64,000 nucleotides of DNA from Streptomyces sp. CC208A (GCF_030010625.1 NZ_JASCXN010000025.1:1-64000); one strand, 5' to 3'. Positions 25,349 to 34,610 are shown, numbered from the stretch's first letter. The notes: generated by a model from the sequence alone, not told the origin. Numbers and translations are program-made.

Positions 25349-26365
25349 TCAGACGGCGATGGCCACGCCCGTCGTCACCGGGTCGGTGCGGAGGGGCTGT
25401 TGGGCGGGGACGCGCGGCCGGCCGGAGCCGTACCAGGTGACGGTCGGCACCCCGTCGGCGGGTGCGGCGGCGCGGGGCGCGTACCCGGGCTCGGGCTCGG
25501 AGCCGTATCCGAAGACGCCCTCACCGGAGGCGGCGGGGCGGAGCGCCCGGCTCCCGGCGGCGGCCACGCGCGTGTGCCGGAGGGCGAGGACCGAGTGCTG
25601 GAGTCTGCGGAGGCGTGCGGAGGGTTCCATTCCGGTCTCCCGGCGGAGGATCGCGCACAGCCGCTCGTAGACGGCGAGGGCCTCCTCGTGGCGGCCGCAG
25701 CGGAGCAGGGCGACCATGAGGTGGGCCTGGAGCGGTTCGTTGGTGGCGTATCGGGCGGCGAGGCCGGGGAGTTCGGAGAGGATCTCCTCGTGCCGGCCGA
25801 GGCCGAGCTGGGCCTCGACCCACTGGTCGAGGACGCTGAGCCGGGCGGACTCCAGCCGCTCGATCTCGCGGAGGAGGCAGGGCCCCGCGGCCACGCCCGC
25901 GTAGGGCTCGCCCCGCCAGAGGGCGAGGGCCTCGCCGAGCCGCAGCGAGGCGCGCGCCAGGTCTCCGGCGTCCATGGCGCGGTAGCCGGCGCCGGCCGCG
26001 CGCTCGAACCGCCCGATGTCGTGGACGCCGCCGCCGGTGTCGAGCCGGTAGCCGCCGGGGAGCGAGACGAGGACCGCGTCGGCGGTGCGCCGCTCGCCCC
26101 AGCCGTCCGGTACGCCGGGATCCTCGGACTCGTGGAGGGCGCGGGCGATGAGGGCGCGCAGCTCGGCTATGTGGGTGGCGAGTTCGGTACGCGCGCCGCG
26201 CGGTGCACCGGACGGCCACAGCTCCTCGGTGAGGACGGTGACGGGGACGACCTGGCCCGCGAAGGCGGTGAGCAGGGCGAGCACCTGGCGTGGCGCGGCC
26301 GCGGTCGGGGTGATCGAGACCCCGTTCTCACGGACCGACAGTCCCCCCAGGATCTGGACGTCCAC
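25349..26365 (-). CDS. SARP-family (AfsR/RedD/BTAD) transcriptional activator
   Basis: This 338-aa protein begins with an OmpR-like winged-helix DNA-binding domain (about 1-95, MDVQILGGLSVRENG; PRQVLALLTAFAGQVVPV; LWPSGAPRGARTELATHI). A bacterial transcriptional activation domain follows (about 105-245, GRFERAAGAGYRAMDAGDL; LREIERLESARLSVLDQWVE; MVALLRCGRHEEALAVYERL). The tail is disordered. SARPs usually activate antibiotic clusters, but no biosynthetic genes are adjacent. A strong promoter is visible upstream. Confidence 0.9.
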   Translation of the reverse strand: MDVQILGGLSVRENGVSITPTAAAPRQVLALLTAFAGQVVPVTVLTEELWPSGAPRGARTELATHIAELRALIARALHESEDPGVPDGWGERRTADAVLVSLPGGYRLDTGGGVHDIGRFERAAGAGYRAMDAGDLARASLRLGEALALWRGEPYAGVAAGPCLLREIERLESARLSVLDQWVEAQLGLGRHEEILSELPGLAARYATNEPLQAHLMVALLRCGRHEEALAVYERLCAILRRETGMEPSARLRRLQHSVLALRHTRVAAAGSRALRPAASGEGVFGYGSEPEPGYAPRAAAPADGVPTVTWYGSGRPRVPAQQPLRTDPVTTGVAIAV

Positions 26366-26404
26366 GATGCCCCCTCGGTGTGTGCGCAGGCGGATCCTCG
26401 GTTG

Positions 26405-26434
26405 ATTAAAAAAAGACCCCCCTCATCATGTCAA
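26405..26434 (-). promoter_or_regulatory. Strong sigma-70-like promoter of the SARP gene
   Basis: On the minus strand TTGACA (26434-26429) is followed after 18 bp by TTTAAT (26410-26405). This is an almost consensus vegetative promoter, unusual in this GC-rich genome, and it lies about 40 bp before the SARP start. The spacer holds runs of G and T. Confidence 0.65.
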
Positions 26435-26715
26435 TAAGAAACCGGAAGGTATGAAATCCGGGTCCCTGAAATCGGGGTGATCCACCCCCTTTGATGGGAT
26501 ATAAGGACGGCGGCTTCTCGCCAGGGGCTGGAAGTCGATGGGTGTCGACAGCATGTTTCGGACTCGCTAGTTTGGTTTTGAAGGTTCTCTGCGGATGCGG
26601 GAGGGGCGATCTTCGACGAGATCGCGCCATCCGGGAGGCCAAGCGGACCCGGCGGTCGGTTTCACCACCGGGTCGGAGGCGGGGCGGGGGCGGGGGTCCG
26701 GCCCTGCTTCCGGGA
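26435..26715. other. AT-richer gene-free stretch upstream of the SARP promoter
   Basis: About 280 bp without a supportable gene. The part nearest the SARP promoter is the least GC-rich stretch in this neighbourhood. Direct runs such as GAAATCCGGG and GAAATCGGGG may be activator sites. A 78-codon minus ORF here lacks a ribosome-binding site and reads like chance. Confidence 0.4.
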
Positions 26716-27183
26716 TCAGCCGACGGCGGCCGCGGTGAGCAGACCGAAGGCGGCGACGATCAGGGCCGTACGGATCCGGTGGTAGGCGTTCCAGCGCGGC
26801 TCGAAGGCGGCGCGGCTCGCGGCCGGGTCCTCGTCGGGGCCCTCGGCGGCGGCGAGCGCGTTGTTGAGGGGGACGTTGCCGACGACGGTGACCAGGTGGT
26901 TGAGGACCGCGCAGACGAATCCGGCGAGCACCAGCCAGCGCTGCGTGCCGGTCCGGCCGTCCACCGGCACCAGGTAGGCGGCGATCGGGAAGACGGCGAC
27001 GGCGAGGAAGACGGCCATGAAGACCGCCCTGGGCACCGTCTCGTTGACCCGGCGCATCGCGGTGACGAACGCGGCGTCCGTGAGGCGGCCCAGGGCGGGC
27101 ATGATCCCGGTGAGGAAGATCAGGAGGAAACCGGCGTAGAGGCCGGTGCTTGCGACGGCGAGGGCGAGCAGCAGGGTGGCCAT
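26716..27183 (-). CDS. DUF1772 (anthrone-oxygenase-like) membrane protein
   Basis: This 155-aa protein has four membrane helices and the DUF1772 signature: GLYAGFLLIFLTGIMPALG at the start, VVGNVPLNNALAA in the middle and RWNAYHRIRTALIVAAFG near the end. Characterised relatives oxidise anthrones, but most bacterial members are of unknown role. It lies downstream of the VWA lipoprotein gene but beyond a strong terminator, so it is probably transcribed separately. Confidence 0.85.
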   Translation of the reverse strand: MATLLLALAVASTGLYAGFLLIFLTGIMPALGRLTDAAFVTAMRRVNETVPRAVFMAVFLAVAVFPIAAYLVPVDGRTGTQRWLVLAGFVCAVLNHLVTVVGNVPLNNALAAAEGPDEDPAASRAAFEPRWNAYHRIRTALIVAAFGLLTAAAVG

Positions 27184-27232
27184 GGGGTCATGATGCCGCC
27201 CCTCCGACGGAGCCGCCCGTTCCCCTCTCGCA

Positions 27233-27270
27233 CCTCCGCCCCTGCCACGCGCGCGTGGCAGGGGCGGAGG
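27233..27270 (-). terminator. Terminator after the VWA lipoprotein gene
   Basis: Positions 27233-27250 pair perfectly with 27253-27270 (18 bp around a GC loop). The hairpin lies 24 bp past the stop at 27294 and 50 bp before the DUF1772 start. Confidence 0.8.
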
Positions 27271-27293
27271 ACGGAGGGCGCGTGCCGACCGGT

Positions 27294-28880
27294 TCAGGCG
27301 TACGGGTCGGCGGAGGTGAACTCACCCTCCTGGGAAGGCCGTTCCCCCCTCAGCCGGTCCGCCTGGCGCACCGCCTCGGCGAGCTCCCCGACCACGGCGG
27401 AGCCGGAACGCTTCCGGATGGCGTCGGCGTACGCGGCCAGCTCGCCGAGGCGCGGCGCGCCCGGCAGCGAGCCGCCGCGCAGCTCCTCCGCGAAGTAGGC
27501 GGCGATCGCCGAGAGCTGCAGGCTGTCGTGGCCGGAATCCCAGAGCGCCGCGTGCAGCGCGCCGGACTCGACCGTGCCCGAACGCTCCTGCGGGGAGCGG
27601 GACTCGGGGTCGAGCCAGCGGACGGTGGCGGTGGCGATCCGGCCGCTCGCGCCCGGCCGGGTCTTCACCGCGTACAGGGCGGTGACGGTGTGCCCGGCGC
27701 CGACCTCGCCGCCGTCGACCCGGTCGTTCCTGAAGTCCTCGTCGGCGACCGCGCGGTTCTCGTAGCCGATCAGCCGGAACTTCTCCACGGTCGCCCGGTC
27801 GAAGGCGACCTGCGCCTTGGCGTCCCGGGCGCGCAGCTCGACCTGGGCGGGCAGCTGGTCGACGAAGACCTTGCGGGCCTGCTCCCGGGTGGAGACGTAC
27901 GTGGTCTGGCCGTCGCCCCGGTCGGCGAGCCGTTCCATCAGCTCGTCGCCGTACTGGCTGCCGACGCCCACCCCGAAGAGGGTGATGCCGTGCTCCCTGC
28001 GCTGCTCCTCGATGCGGCCGAGAAGCGCGTCGGCGGAGGTCTCGCCGGTGTTGGCGAGGGCGTCGGAGAGCAACACGACCCGGTTGACGGCGCCCTTCCG
28101 CCGGCCTTCGGCGGCGACGTCGTACCCGGTGCGCAGACCGGCCCCCAGGTTGGTGGAGGAGCGGACGGCGAGCGAGTCGACGGCCTGGCGGACCCGCCCG
28201 CGGGCGTCGCCGAGGCGGGTCATCGGCAGCAGGGTCTCGGCCTCGTCGCTGAAGGCGACCAGGGCGACCGAGTCGTCGTCGCGGAGCTCGTCGGCGGCGA
28301 GCCGCAGGGAGTGCTGGACGAGGTCGAGACGGCCGGGTTCGCCCATCGAGCCGGAGACGTCGACGACGAAGGTGAGGGCGGCGGGCGGCCGTTCGCCGGC
28401 GCGGTCCGCGCCCCGGGTGGCGAGGCCGACCCGGACCAGCGACCAGCCCTCGGCGCCGGTGCGGGCGCCGTCGACGGTGACGCTGAAGCCGTCGTCGGAG
28501 GGGCGCGGGTAGTCGGGGCGGAAGCTGTTGACGAACTCCTCGGGCCGCACGGTCGAGGGGTCGGGCAGCCGGCCCTCGGCGAGCGAGCGGCGGGCGTAGC
28601 CGTAGGAGGCGGTGTCGACGTCGAGAGCGAAGGTGGAGAGGTAGTCGGGGGCCCGGCTGGGAGCCCGCTGCTCGCCCTCGGGCGCGTCCGGGGCCTGCCC
28701 GTCGGCCGGGGCGGGCGCGGCGGTGCGGCCGCCGTCGGGGACCTGGGGCGCGGCCCGCCGGTGGTCGCCCGCCGCGTCCCTCGTCGCGCCGTCGCCGCAG
28801 CCGGCGAGGACGAGCCCGGCGGCGAGCGTCCCGGCGAGAGCGGCGACACGGACTCTTCTTCTCCGGTGAGGTCGGTTCAT
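27294..28880 (-). CDS. VWA-domain lipoprotein (DUF3520/YfbK-like)
   Basis: This 528-aa protein has a lipoprotein signal (lipobox LVLAGC about residues 23-28) and an N-terminal VWA-associated segment containing STFALDVDTASYGYARRSL. The von Willebrand A domain has the MIDAS motif DVSGSMG, and a C-terminal region covers SPQERSG to the end. The architecture is that of the YfbK/DUF3520 proteins, which are anchored outside the membrane and of unknown function. GGGGGAG precedes the ATG at 28880; a TTG at 28886 is less likely. Confidence 0.88.
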   Translation of the reverse strand: MNRPHRRRRVRVAALAGTLAAGLVLAGCGDGATRDAAGDHRRAAPQVPDGGRTAAPAPADGQAPDAPEGEQRAPSRAPDYLSTFALDVDTASYGYARRSLAEGRLPDPSTVRPEEFVNSFRPDYPRPSDDGFSVTVDGARTGAEGWSLVRVGLATRGADRAGERPPAALTFVVDVSGSMGEPGRLDLVQHSLRLAADELRDDDSVALVAFSDEAETLLPMTRLGDARGRVRQAVDSLAVRSSTNLGAGLRTGYDVAAEGRRKGAVNRVVLLSDALANTGETSADALLGRIEEQRREHGITLFGVGVGSQYGDELMERLADRGDGQTTYVSTREQARKVFVDQLPAQVELRARDAKAQVAFDRATVEKFRLIGYENRAVADEDFRNDRVDGGEVGAGHTVTALYAVKTRPGASGRIATATVRWLDPESRSPQERSGTVESGALHAALWDSGHDSLQLSAIAAYFAEELRGGSLPGAPRLGELAAYADAIRKRSGSAVVGELAEAVRQADRLRGERPSQEGEFTSADPYA

Positions 28881-29146
28881 GGTCAACTCCCCCTCTTCGT
28901 ACGGAATTCACGCCGGGCGCGGGTCGCCGTCGGGTGCGACGGGGCCGCGTCCGGCTTCTGTGGACTGTGACGAACGGGAGGGCCGTTCGGACCCCGCGAA
29001 GGAGTTGCGGATGCGTCTCGATGTGGCAACGGGAACCGGAACGGGGCCGACGGCATGGAGACGCCAGGTTTGTCCACAGGGGTTGTCACCGTGTGCAGTC
29101 ACATGCGTACATGGAGTGGACATCGATCGGGCGGGGGTGGTCAGCG

Positions 29147-29863
29147 GTGGCAGAGAGCGCGGGCTCCGTGGTGCTCGCCCGTTCGGCGATGAACCGGGCC
29201 GTGACCGAGGGACAGCGGCCGGCGGGGCGCCCGGTCCGGGGGGCGCGGCGCATCAGCGCGGCGCTCGCAGGGCTGGCCGCCTCGACCCGGCACGAGCTGC
29301 TGACCTTCGACGACCCGGTGGCCTCGGCGGACCGCGCGATCCCCGAGCCCTTCCTGGAGCTGGCGGAGGCGTGCATGCGGGCGGCGGCGGAGCGGGCCGG
29401 GGAGGTGCGGCGGATCGTGCCCCGGCACGCCCTGTCCCGGCTGGAGGGCGGGCCGCGGATACCCGGGCGGGCGCGGTGCGCCGACGCGATCCCGTTCAAG
29501 CTGATCGTGGTGGACCGGACGGTGGCGGCGGTCCCGCTCGATCTGGAGCTGCTGTACAACGGCCTGTTGCTGATCCGGGACCCGGTGGTGGTGCAGGCCC
29601 TGGTACGGGCGCACCAGGCCTCCTGGACGGCGGCCGAGGAGCTGTGGCGCATTCCGCCGCCCCGGCCCTCGGGCGGGCCGCCGGAGCAGCTGCGGCCGGT
29701 CCTGGATGCCCTGCTGTCGGGGCTGACGGACGAGACGGCGGCGGCTCGGCTCGGCATGTCGGCGCGGACGTACAGCCGGCGGGTGGGCGAGCTGATGGCC
29801 GCCCTGGGGACGACGAGCCGCTTCCGCGCGGGCGCGGAAGCGGCTCGGAGGGGGTGGTTGTGA
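29147..29863 (+). CDS. LuxR-type HTH regulator without receiver domain
   Basis: This protein of about 238 aa has an N-terminal helical region (STRHELLTFDDP) of the type found in actinobacterial TrmB/LuxR-like regulators and a C-terminal LuxR HTH (SGLTDETAAARLGMSARTYSRRV). No receiver domain is present, so it is an orphan regulator. The start is uncertain: a GTG at 29147 follows GGGGGTGG, while an ATG at 29111 lacks a site. TGTCCAC (29071) and GTGGACA (29116) form an inverted repeat just upstream. Confidence 0.72.
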   Translation: MAESAGSVVLARSAMNRAVTEGQRPAGRPVRGARRISAALAGLAASTRHELLTFDDPVASADRAIPEPFLELAEACMRAAAERAGEVRRIVPRHALSRLEGGPRIPGRARCADAIPFKLIVVDRTVAAVPLDLELLYNGLLLIRDPVVVQALVRAHQASWTAAEELWRIPPPRPSGGPPEQLRPVLDALLSGLTDETAAARLGMSARTYSRRVGELMAALGTTSRFRAGAEAARRGWL

Positions 29864-29911
29864 GCCCCGGCCAGGACCGGAGCTCAAGGTTCAGGGGTCA
29901 GGGGTCAGGGG

Positions 29912-30787
29912 TCAGGACACGATGTCCTTGCGGGCGAAGCCCCGGAAGGCGAGGGCGAAGAGGACCAGGGCGTAGGTCACGGAGACTGACGCGCCCTGGA
30001 CCATGCCACCCCACTCCAGGCGGGGCTGGAGGGCGTCGATCCAGGCGAACTGCCAGTGCGCGGGCAGGAAGTCGCGCCAGTCGCCGAGGGCGGTGACCGC
30101 GTCCAGGACGTTGCCGACGATGGTCAGGCCGACGGCTCCGCCGACCGCGCCGAGCGGGGCGTCGGTGCGGGTGGAGAGCCAGAAGGCGAGGCCCGCGGTG
30201 ACCAGTTGGGAGACGAGGACGAAGGAGGTGGCGACACCGAGGCGGAGGACGGCCTCCCCCGCCGGGAGCGAACCGCCGGTGGGCAGCTGGAGCGGACCCC
30301 AGCCGTAGGCGACCGTGCCGGCGGCGAGGGCGAGGAGCGGAAGGAGGAAGAGCGCCGCGGCGCTGTAGCCGAGCGCGACCGTCAGCTTGGCGGCGAGCAG
30401 CCGGGCGCGCGGCACCGGAGCGGCCAGCAGATAGCGGAGCGAGGACCAGCCGGCCTCGGAGGCGACGGTGTCGCCGCAGAAGAGCGCCACGGGGATGACG
30501 AGGAGGAAACCGGCCGAGACGAAGAGACAGGTCGCCGCGAAGTTGGCGCCCGAGGCGGTCGCCGTGTCGATGAGGGTGATCCGGCCGCCGCGGTCGTCGC
30601 CGTCGGGGCGGCCGATGGCGAAGGCGACGATCAGGACGAACGGCAGGGCGGCGAGCACCCCGGCCATCACCAGGGTGCGGCGGCGCTTCCACTGGCGCAG
30701 GGCCTCGACGCGCAGCGGCAGGGTGCGCCCGGGGCGGTAGCCGGGGGCGAGGGCCTCGGGGCCGGGGCCGGTGGCCGTCGCGGTCAT
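29912..30787 (-). CDS. ABC-2 family transporter permease
   Basis: This 291-aa protein has six membrane helices in the ABC-2 permease pattern, with a cytoplasmic start containing LRVEALRQWKRRRTLVMAGV and EAGWSSLRYLLAAPVPRARL before the middle helices. The ATG overlaps the stop of the hydrolase-ATPase fusion by ATGA, so it is coupled to it. Together they form one exporter; the substrate is unknown. Confidence 0.88.
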   Translation of the reverse strand: MTATATGPGPEALAPGYRPGRTLPLRVEALRQWKRRRTLVMAGVLAALPFVLIVAFAIGRPDGDDRGGRITLIDTATASGANFAATCLFVSAGFLLVIPVALFCGDTVASEAGWSSLRYLLAAPVPRARLLAAKLTVALGYSAAALFLLPLLALAAGTVAYGWGPLQLPTGGSLPAGEAVLRLGVATSFVLVSQLVTAGLAFWLSTRTDAPLGAVGGAVGLTIVGNVLDAVTALGDWRDFLPAHWQFAWIDALQPRLEWGGMVQGASVSVTYALVLFALAFRGFARKDIVS

Positions 30788-33459
30788 GCGGATCCTCCGA
30801 TCAGGGTCAGGAAGGCGTCCTCCAGGCGTCGGTGCGGGCCGACCCCGGTCAGCGGGACGTCCAGGCGGACGAGTTCGCCGATCAGCGCGGTGGCGGCGGC
30901 GCTGCCGGTGGTCCCGTCGGGGCCGGTGGTGTCGAGGCGGACGAGGAGGCCGTCCTCGGCACGGACGGCGGAGGCGACGCCCGGCAGGGCGGTGACCTTC
31001 TCGACGAGCGCGTCGGGGACGGGTGCGCCGAGGGTGACGAGCAGGGTGTCGCCCGCGCCGGTGATCTCGGCGACCGGTCCGGCCTGGACCAGCTGTCCGC
31101 GGTCCATGACGACGAGGTGGGTGCAGGACTGCTCGACCTCCGCGAGGAGGTGGCTGGAGACGATGACGGTACGGCCGCCGGCCGCGTACCGGATCATCAC
31201 CTCCCGCATCTCGCGGATCTGCGGCGGGTCGAGGCCGTTGGTGGGTTCGTCGAGGATGAGGAGGTCGGGCAGGCCGAGCATGGCCTGGGCGATGGCGAGC
31301 CGCTGCCGCATGCCCTGCGAGTAGGTGCGGACGGCCCGTTCGAGGGCGCCGCCCAGGTTGGCGATGCGCAGGGCCTCGTCGAGGTGGGCGTCCTCGGCGG
31401 GGCGGCCGGTGGCCTTCCAGTACAGCTCCAGGTTCTCCCGGCCGGTGAGGTGCGGCAGGAAGCCGGCGCCCTCGACGAAGGAGCCGACGCGGGAGAGGAC
31501 CGGCGCGCCGGGGCGGATGGCCTGGCCGAAGACCCGGATCTCGCCCTCGTCGGGGGCGATCAGGCCCATGAGCATGCGCAGGGTGGTGGTCTTCCCGGCC
31601 CCGTTGGGGCCGAGGAGGCCGAGGACCTGGCCCTGTTCGACACGGAAGGAGAGATCACGGACCGAATACCGTGCGCCGCCCTTGTACTTCTTCGACAGGC
31701 CGGTGATCTGGAGGGGTACGGAGGCGAGTTCGGGGTCCGGCGCCGGGGTGGCGGTGCGGCGGCGGGCGGTGAGGAGGAGGACGGCGGCGACGGCGAGGCC
31801 GAGGAGCGGCAGGGCCCAGACCCACCCGGGCAGACCGGCGGCCTGGGTGGCGACGGCGGGCGCGGTCGGCACGGTGAGGGGGCTCTCGACGGCGACGGTG
31901 TAGTCGGCGCCGACGGCCGGGGAGGCGTAGCCGAGGTCGGTGGCCGAGACGACGAGCCGGAGCCGGTGGCCGGCCTCCACCTCGTGGTCGATCGCGGGCA
32001 GGGTGAGGGTCACGGACCGGCCCTTCCCCGCGTCCTCGACGCGGACCGGGGCGACGAGTTGGGCGGGCAGCACCTGCTGCCGGCCGTCGGGCCCGACGTC
32101 GTACACCTTGGCGAAGAGGACGGCGGAGCCGTCGGCGGCGGTCGAGGTGACCTTGACGCGGACGGTCGGGGTGCCGGTGATCCGGAGCGGCGCGGTCTGC
32201 GGAGCCGCGTCGAAGCGGGCGTGCTGGCCGGGGAAGTCGAGGGCGAGGCCGACGCCGAGGGAGGAGGAGAGACCGGAGACGCCGCCGCCGAGGCCGGGGA
32301 CGGCGGAGAGGGCGGGCGGGGCGCCGCCGGCCGGGTTGGTGAAGCGCTGCGGCGGCCCGGCGAGGACGAGCTCGCGGGTGCCCGCGCGCAGGCCCGGGTA
32401 GCGGTCGGCGGTGGCGGCGCGGAGGGTGGCGCGGCCGTTGGTGGAGTCGACGCCGCCGGTGCGGCTGACGCGGAAGGCGGGCCCGGTGTCGACGGAGGCG
32501 TCCTTCTTCAGCCAGCGGTCGAACCAGGCGCCGATCCGGTCCTCGACGCGCCCGCTCTCCCGGTCGCCGCCGTCGTGCCCTCCGGCGGTCCAGTCGACCG
32601 CCACGGGGGCGCCGTTGGCGGCGAGGGCGCGGGCCATGGCGTCGGCCTGGTCGAGGGTGAAGAGGGAGTCGCTCTGCCCCTGGACGATGAGGGTGGGGAC
32701 CTTGACGCGGTCGCCGACGGCGGAGGGGCTGCGGGACTCCAGGAGCGCGCGGGCGGCGGCGTCCGGCGTACCGGAGACGCCGACGCGCTCGCGCAGGGCG
32801 CAGATCTCGGGGGCGAACCGCCCGCAGGCACCACCCCGCGGGTCGGTGCCCATGGAGAAGAGGATCCCGGCCCACAGCTTCTTGTAGACGCCCTCGGGCA
32901 GGAGGGCGTCGGCGAGGTTCCAGTAGGTGATCTGCGGGGCGACGGCGTCGACGCGCGGGTCGTGGCCGGCGGCGAGGAGGGAGATCGCGCCGCCGTAGGA
33001 GGCCCCGGTGACGCCCACCCGCGGGTCCCCGTCCCCGTCGAGCAGGACCTCGGGCCGGTCGGCGAGCCAGTCGATCAGCTTCCGGACGTCCTGGACCTCG
33101 CGCTCCGGGTCGTTGAGGCCGATCTTCCCGCCGGAGGCGCCGAAGCCGCGGGCCGACCAGGTGAGGACGGCGTAGCCGTCCCGGGCGAGCCGTTCGGCCT
33201 GGGGCCGGACGTCGTCCTTGGAGCCGCCGAAGCCGTGGGCGAGGAGGACGGCGGGCCTGCGGCCGGTGCCGCCGCCGGTGAAGTACGAGGTGTCGATCCG
33301 TGCCCCGTCGAAGGTGAGGCCCCGGTCCGCGCGGTGGACGGGCGGCGGTTCGTCCAGGGCGACGGCGGCCCAGGTCCCGCCGCCGCCGAGGAGCACGGCG
33401 AGCACGGCACCGGCCACGGCCCACCGCCGCAGGCCCTTGCGGGGAAGTCTCAGCTGCAT
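30784..33459 (-). CDS. Alpha/beta hydrolase (S15/CocE-like) fused to ABC transporter ATPase
   Basis: This 891-aa fusion begins with a membrane anchor (about 12-35) and then an S15/CocE-type alpha/beta hydrolase (about 45-330) with nucleophile Ser154 in GASYGG and HGFGGS near the oxyanion hole. A beta-sandwich C-terminal domain of the CocE type (about 340-540) is followed by a membrane helix (about 548-570) and a complete ABC ATPase (about 582-890; Walker A GPNGAGKTT, signature YSQGMRQRLA, Walker B DLLILDEPTNGLD). The hydrolase therefore faces outside while the ATPase is inside. Confidence 0.9.
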   Translation of the reverse strand: MQLRLPRKGLRRWAVAGAVLAVLLGGGGTWAAVALDEPPPVHRADRGLTFDGARIDTSYFTGGGTGRRPAVLLAHGFGGSKDDVRPQAERLARDGYAVLTWSARGFGASGGKIGLNDPEREVQDVRKLIDWLADRPEVLLDGDGDPRVGVTGASYGGAISLLAAGHDPRVDAVAPQITYWNLADALLPEGVYKKLWAGILFSMGTDPRGGACGRFAPEICALRERVGVSGTPDAAARALLESRSPSAVGDRVKVPTLIVQGQSDSLFTLDQADAMARALAANGAPVAVDWTAGGHDGGDRESGRVEDRIGAWFDRWLKKDASVDTGPAFRVSRTGGVDSTNGRATLRAATADRYPGLRAGTRELVLAGPPQRFTNPAGGAPPALSAVPGLGGGVSGLSSSLGVGLALDFPGQHARFDAAPQTAPLRITGTPTVRVKVTSTAADGSAVLFAKVYDVGPDGRQQVLPAQLVAPVRVEDAGKGRSVTLTLPAIDHEVEAGHRLRLVVSATDLGYASPAVGADYTVAVESPLTVPTAPAVATQAAGLPGWVWALPLLGLAVAAVLLLTARRRTATPAPDPELASVPLQITGLSKKYKGGARYSVRDLSFRVEQGQVLGLLGPNGAGKTTTLRMLMGLIAPDEGEIRVFGQAIRPGAPVLSRVGSFVEGAGFLPHLTGRENLELYWKATGRPAEDAHLDEALRIANLGGALERAVRTYSQGMRQRLAIAQAMLGLPDLLILDEPTNGLDPPQIREMREVMIRYAAGGRTVIVSSHLLAEVEQSCTHLVVMDRGQLVQAGPVAEITGAGDTLLVTLGAPVPDALVEKVTALPGVASAVRAEDGLLVRLDTTGPDGTTGSAAATALIGELVRLDVPLTGVGPHRRLEDAFLTLIGGSA

Positions 33460-33582
33460 GCCCCGAGCCTAGGCGGCCCGGAAGCCCCGCCCCGAGGTGC
33501 CCAGGTCGGAAATCGGCGGCCGCCTCCGGTCGTACGCGGTACCGTCCCGTACACCAGCCGCGGTACGCGAAGGAGGCGCAGG

Positions 33583-34002
33583 GTGGAGATCCGGCGGGCG
33601 ACCACGGTGGCGGAACTGCTCGCGGCGGCACACCTGTACGACGCGCCGCCCCGCGAGGACTGGGCGGCGGCCTTCCTCGCCGCCCCCGGCCACGTCCTCC
33701 TGATCGCCTACGCGGACGACGGCGCCCCCGCCGGTTTCGTCTCCGGCATCGAGATGCACCACCCCGACAAGGGCGTGGAACTCTGCCTGTACGAACTCTC
33801 CGTCGACGAACCCCACCGCCGCCACGGCATCGGCCGTGCCCTCACCGAAGCCCTCGCGACCGAGGCCCAAGCGCGCGGCTGCTACGGCATGTGGGTCGGC
33901 GTGGACACGGACAACGGACCCGCCCTGCGCACCTACGCGTCGGCGGGCGCCGCCGACGAGGGCGTCTTCACGATGCGCACCTGGTCCTTCCCGACCCCCT
34001 GA
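33583..34002 (+). CDS. GNAT-family N-acetyltransferase
   Basis: This 139-aa protein is a single GNAT domain. The acetyl-CoA motif reads VDEPHRRHGIGRALTEAL (Q/RxxGxG/A type), followed by a beta-bulge segment (GMWVGVDTDNGPALRTYASAG) common to aminoglycoside and small-molecule acetyltransferases. GGAGG is well placed before the GTG. Its 3' end overlaps the convergent DUF4291 gene by 70 bp. The substrate is unknown. Confidence 0.85.
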   Translation: MEIRRATTVAELLAAAHLYDAPPREDWAAAFLAAPGHVLLIAYADDGAPAGFVSGIEMHHPDKGVELCLYELSVDEPHRRHGIGRALTEALATEAQARGCYGMWVGVDTDNGPALRTYASAGAADEGVFTMRTWSFPTP

Positions 34003-34610
34003 CCCCCGGGATCCACCCGCCCGAGAAGCCCCTCCGGCACCGGGTACGGCCGCTCCCCCGGCAGCAGCCGCCCGGCCTCCGCGAGGCGCCCCTCCCGTAC
34101 GAGGCCGTGGATCTCGTGGGCGAGCGGGGTCACGTCCCGGATCGCGACCGTCCACTCGTCCGCGTACCGCCGGGACGCCTCCCCGGCCAGCCCGAGCTGG
34201 AGCGAACGGTGGGCCAGCGGCCTCAGCCGGAGGTCGCGCTCGGGGTCCCACTGCACGCGGGCCGGGGAGCGGCGCAGCTCCTGCTGCCAGGCGGTCCGGT
34301 CGGTGTGGAAGCCGCGCACGTAGTGGGAGAGGGAGGCGTGGCGCAGGGCCCATTCGAAGCCCTCGCGGCTGATGCCGACGGCGAGAACGGTCTCCTGATC
34401 CGGCTTCAGGCCCCAGCCGCAGCGGTACATCATCCACAGGAACGAGGGCTTGATCCACGTCATCCGCTCCCGCTTCCACGCCGCCGGGAACCGCCCGTCC
34501 CGGGCGGCCGGCACGCCGAGGGCAGGGGCGTACGCCTGGTAGACGGTCACGGTGGCGTCGTCGTACACGGCGCGGATCTGGTACGTGGGGTGCTGGGCGG
34601 CGACGGGCAT
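33933..34610 (-). CDS. DUF4291 family protein
   Basis: This 225-aa protein matches DUF4291, with YQIRAVYDDATVTVYQAY, RMTWIKPSFLWMMYRCGWG, VQWDPERDLRLRPLAHRSLQ and GERPYPVP. The family is widespread and uncharacterised. The ATG at 34610 fits the family start. The ORF extends upstream to 34700, but that part lacks family similarity. The last 70 bp overlap the GNAT gene on the other strand. Confidence 0.85.
   Translation of the reverse strand: MPVAAQHPTYQIRAVYDDATVTVYQAYAPALGVPAARDGRFPAAWKRERMTWIKPSFLWMMYRCGWGLKPDQETVLAVGISREGFEWALRHASLSHYVRGFHTDRTAWQQELRRSPARVQWDPERDLRLRPLAHRSLQLGLAGEASRRYADEWTVAIRDVTPLAHEIHGLVREGRLAEAGRLLPGERPYPVPEGLLGRVDPGGQGVGKDQVRIVKTPSSAAPADA

Noticed and set aside
26406..26642. 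78-codon minus ORF in the gap upstream of the SARP
   Set aside because: No ribosome-binding site, unusual composition, and it overlaps the SARP promoter.
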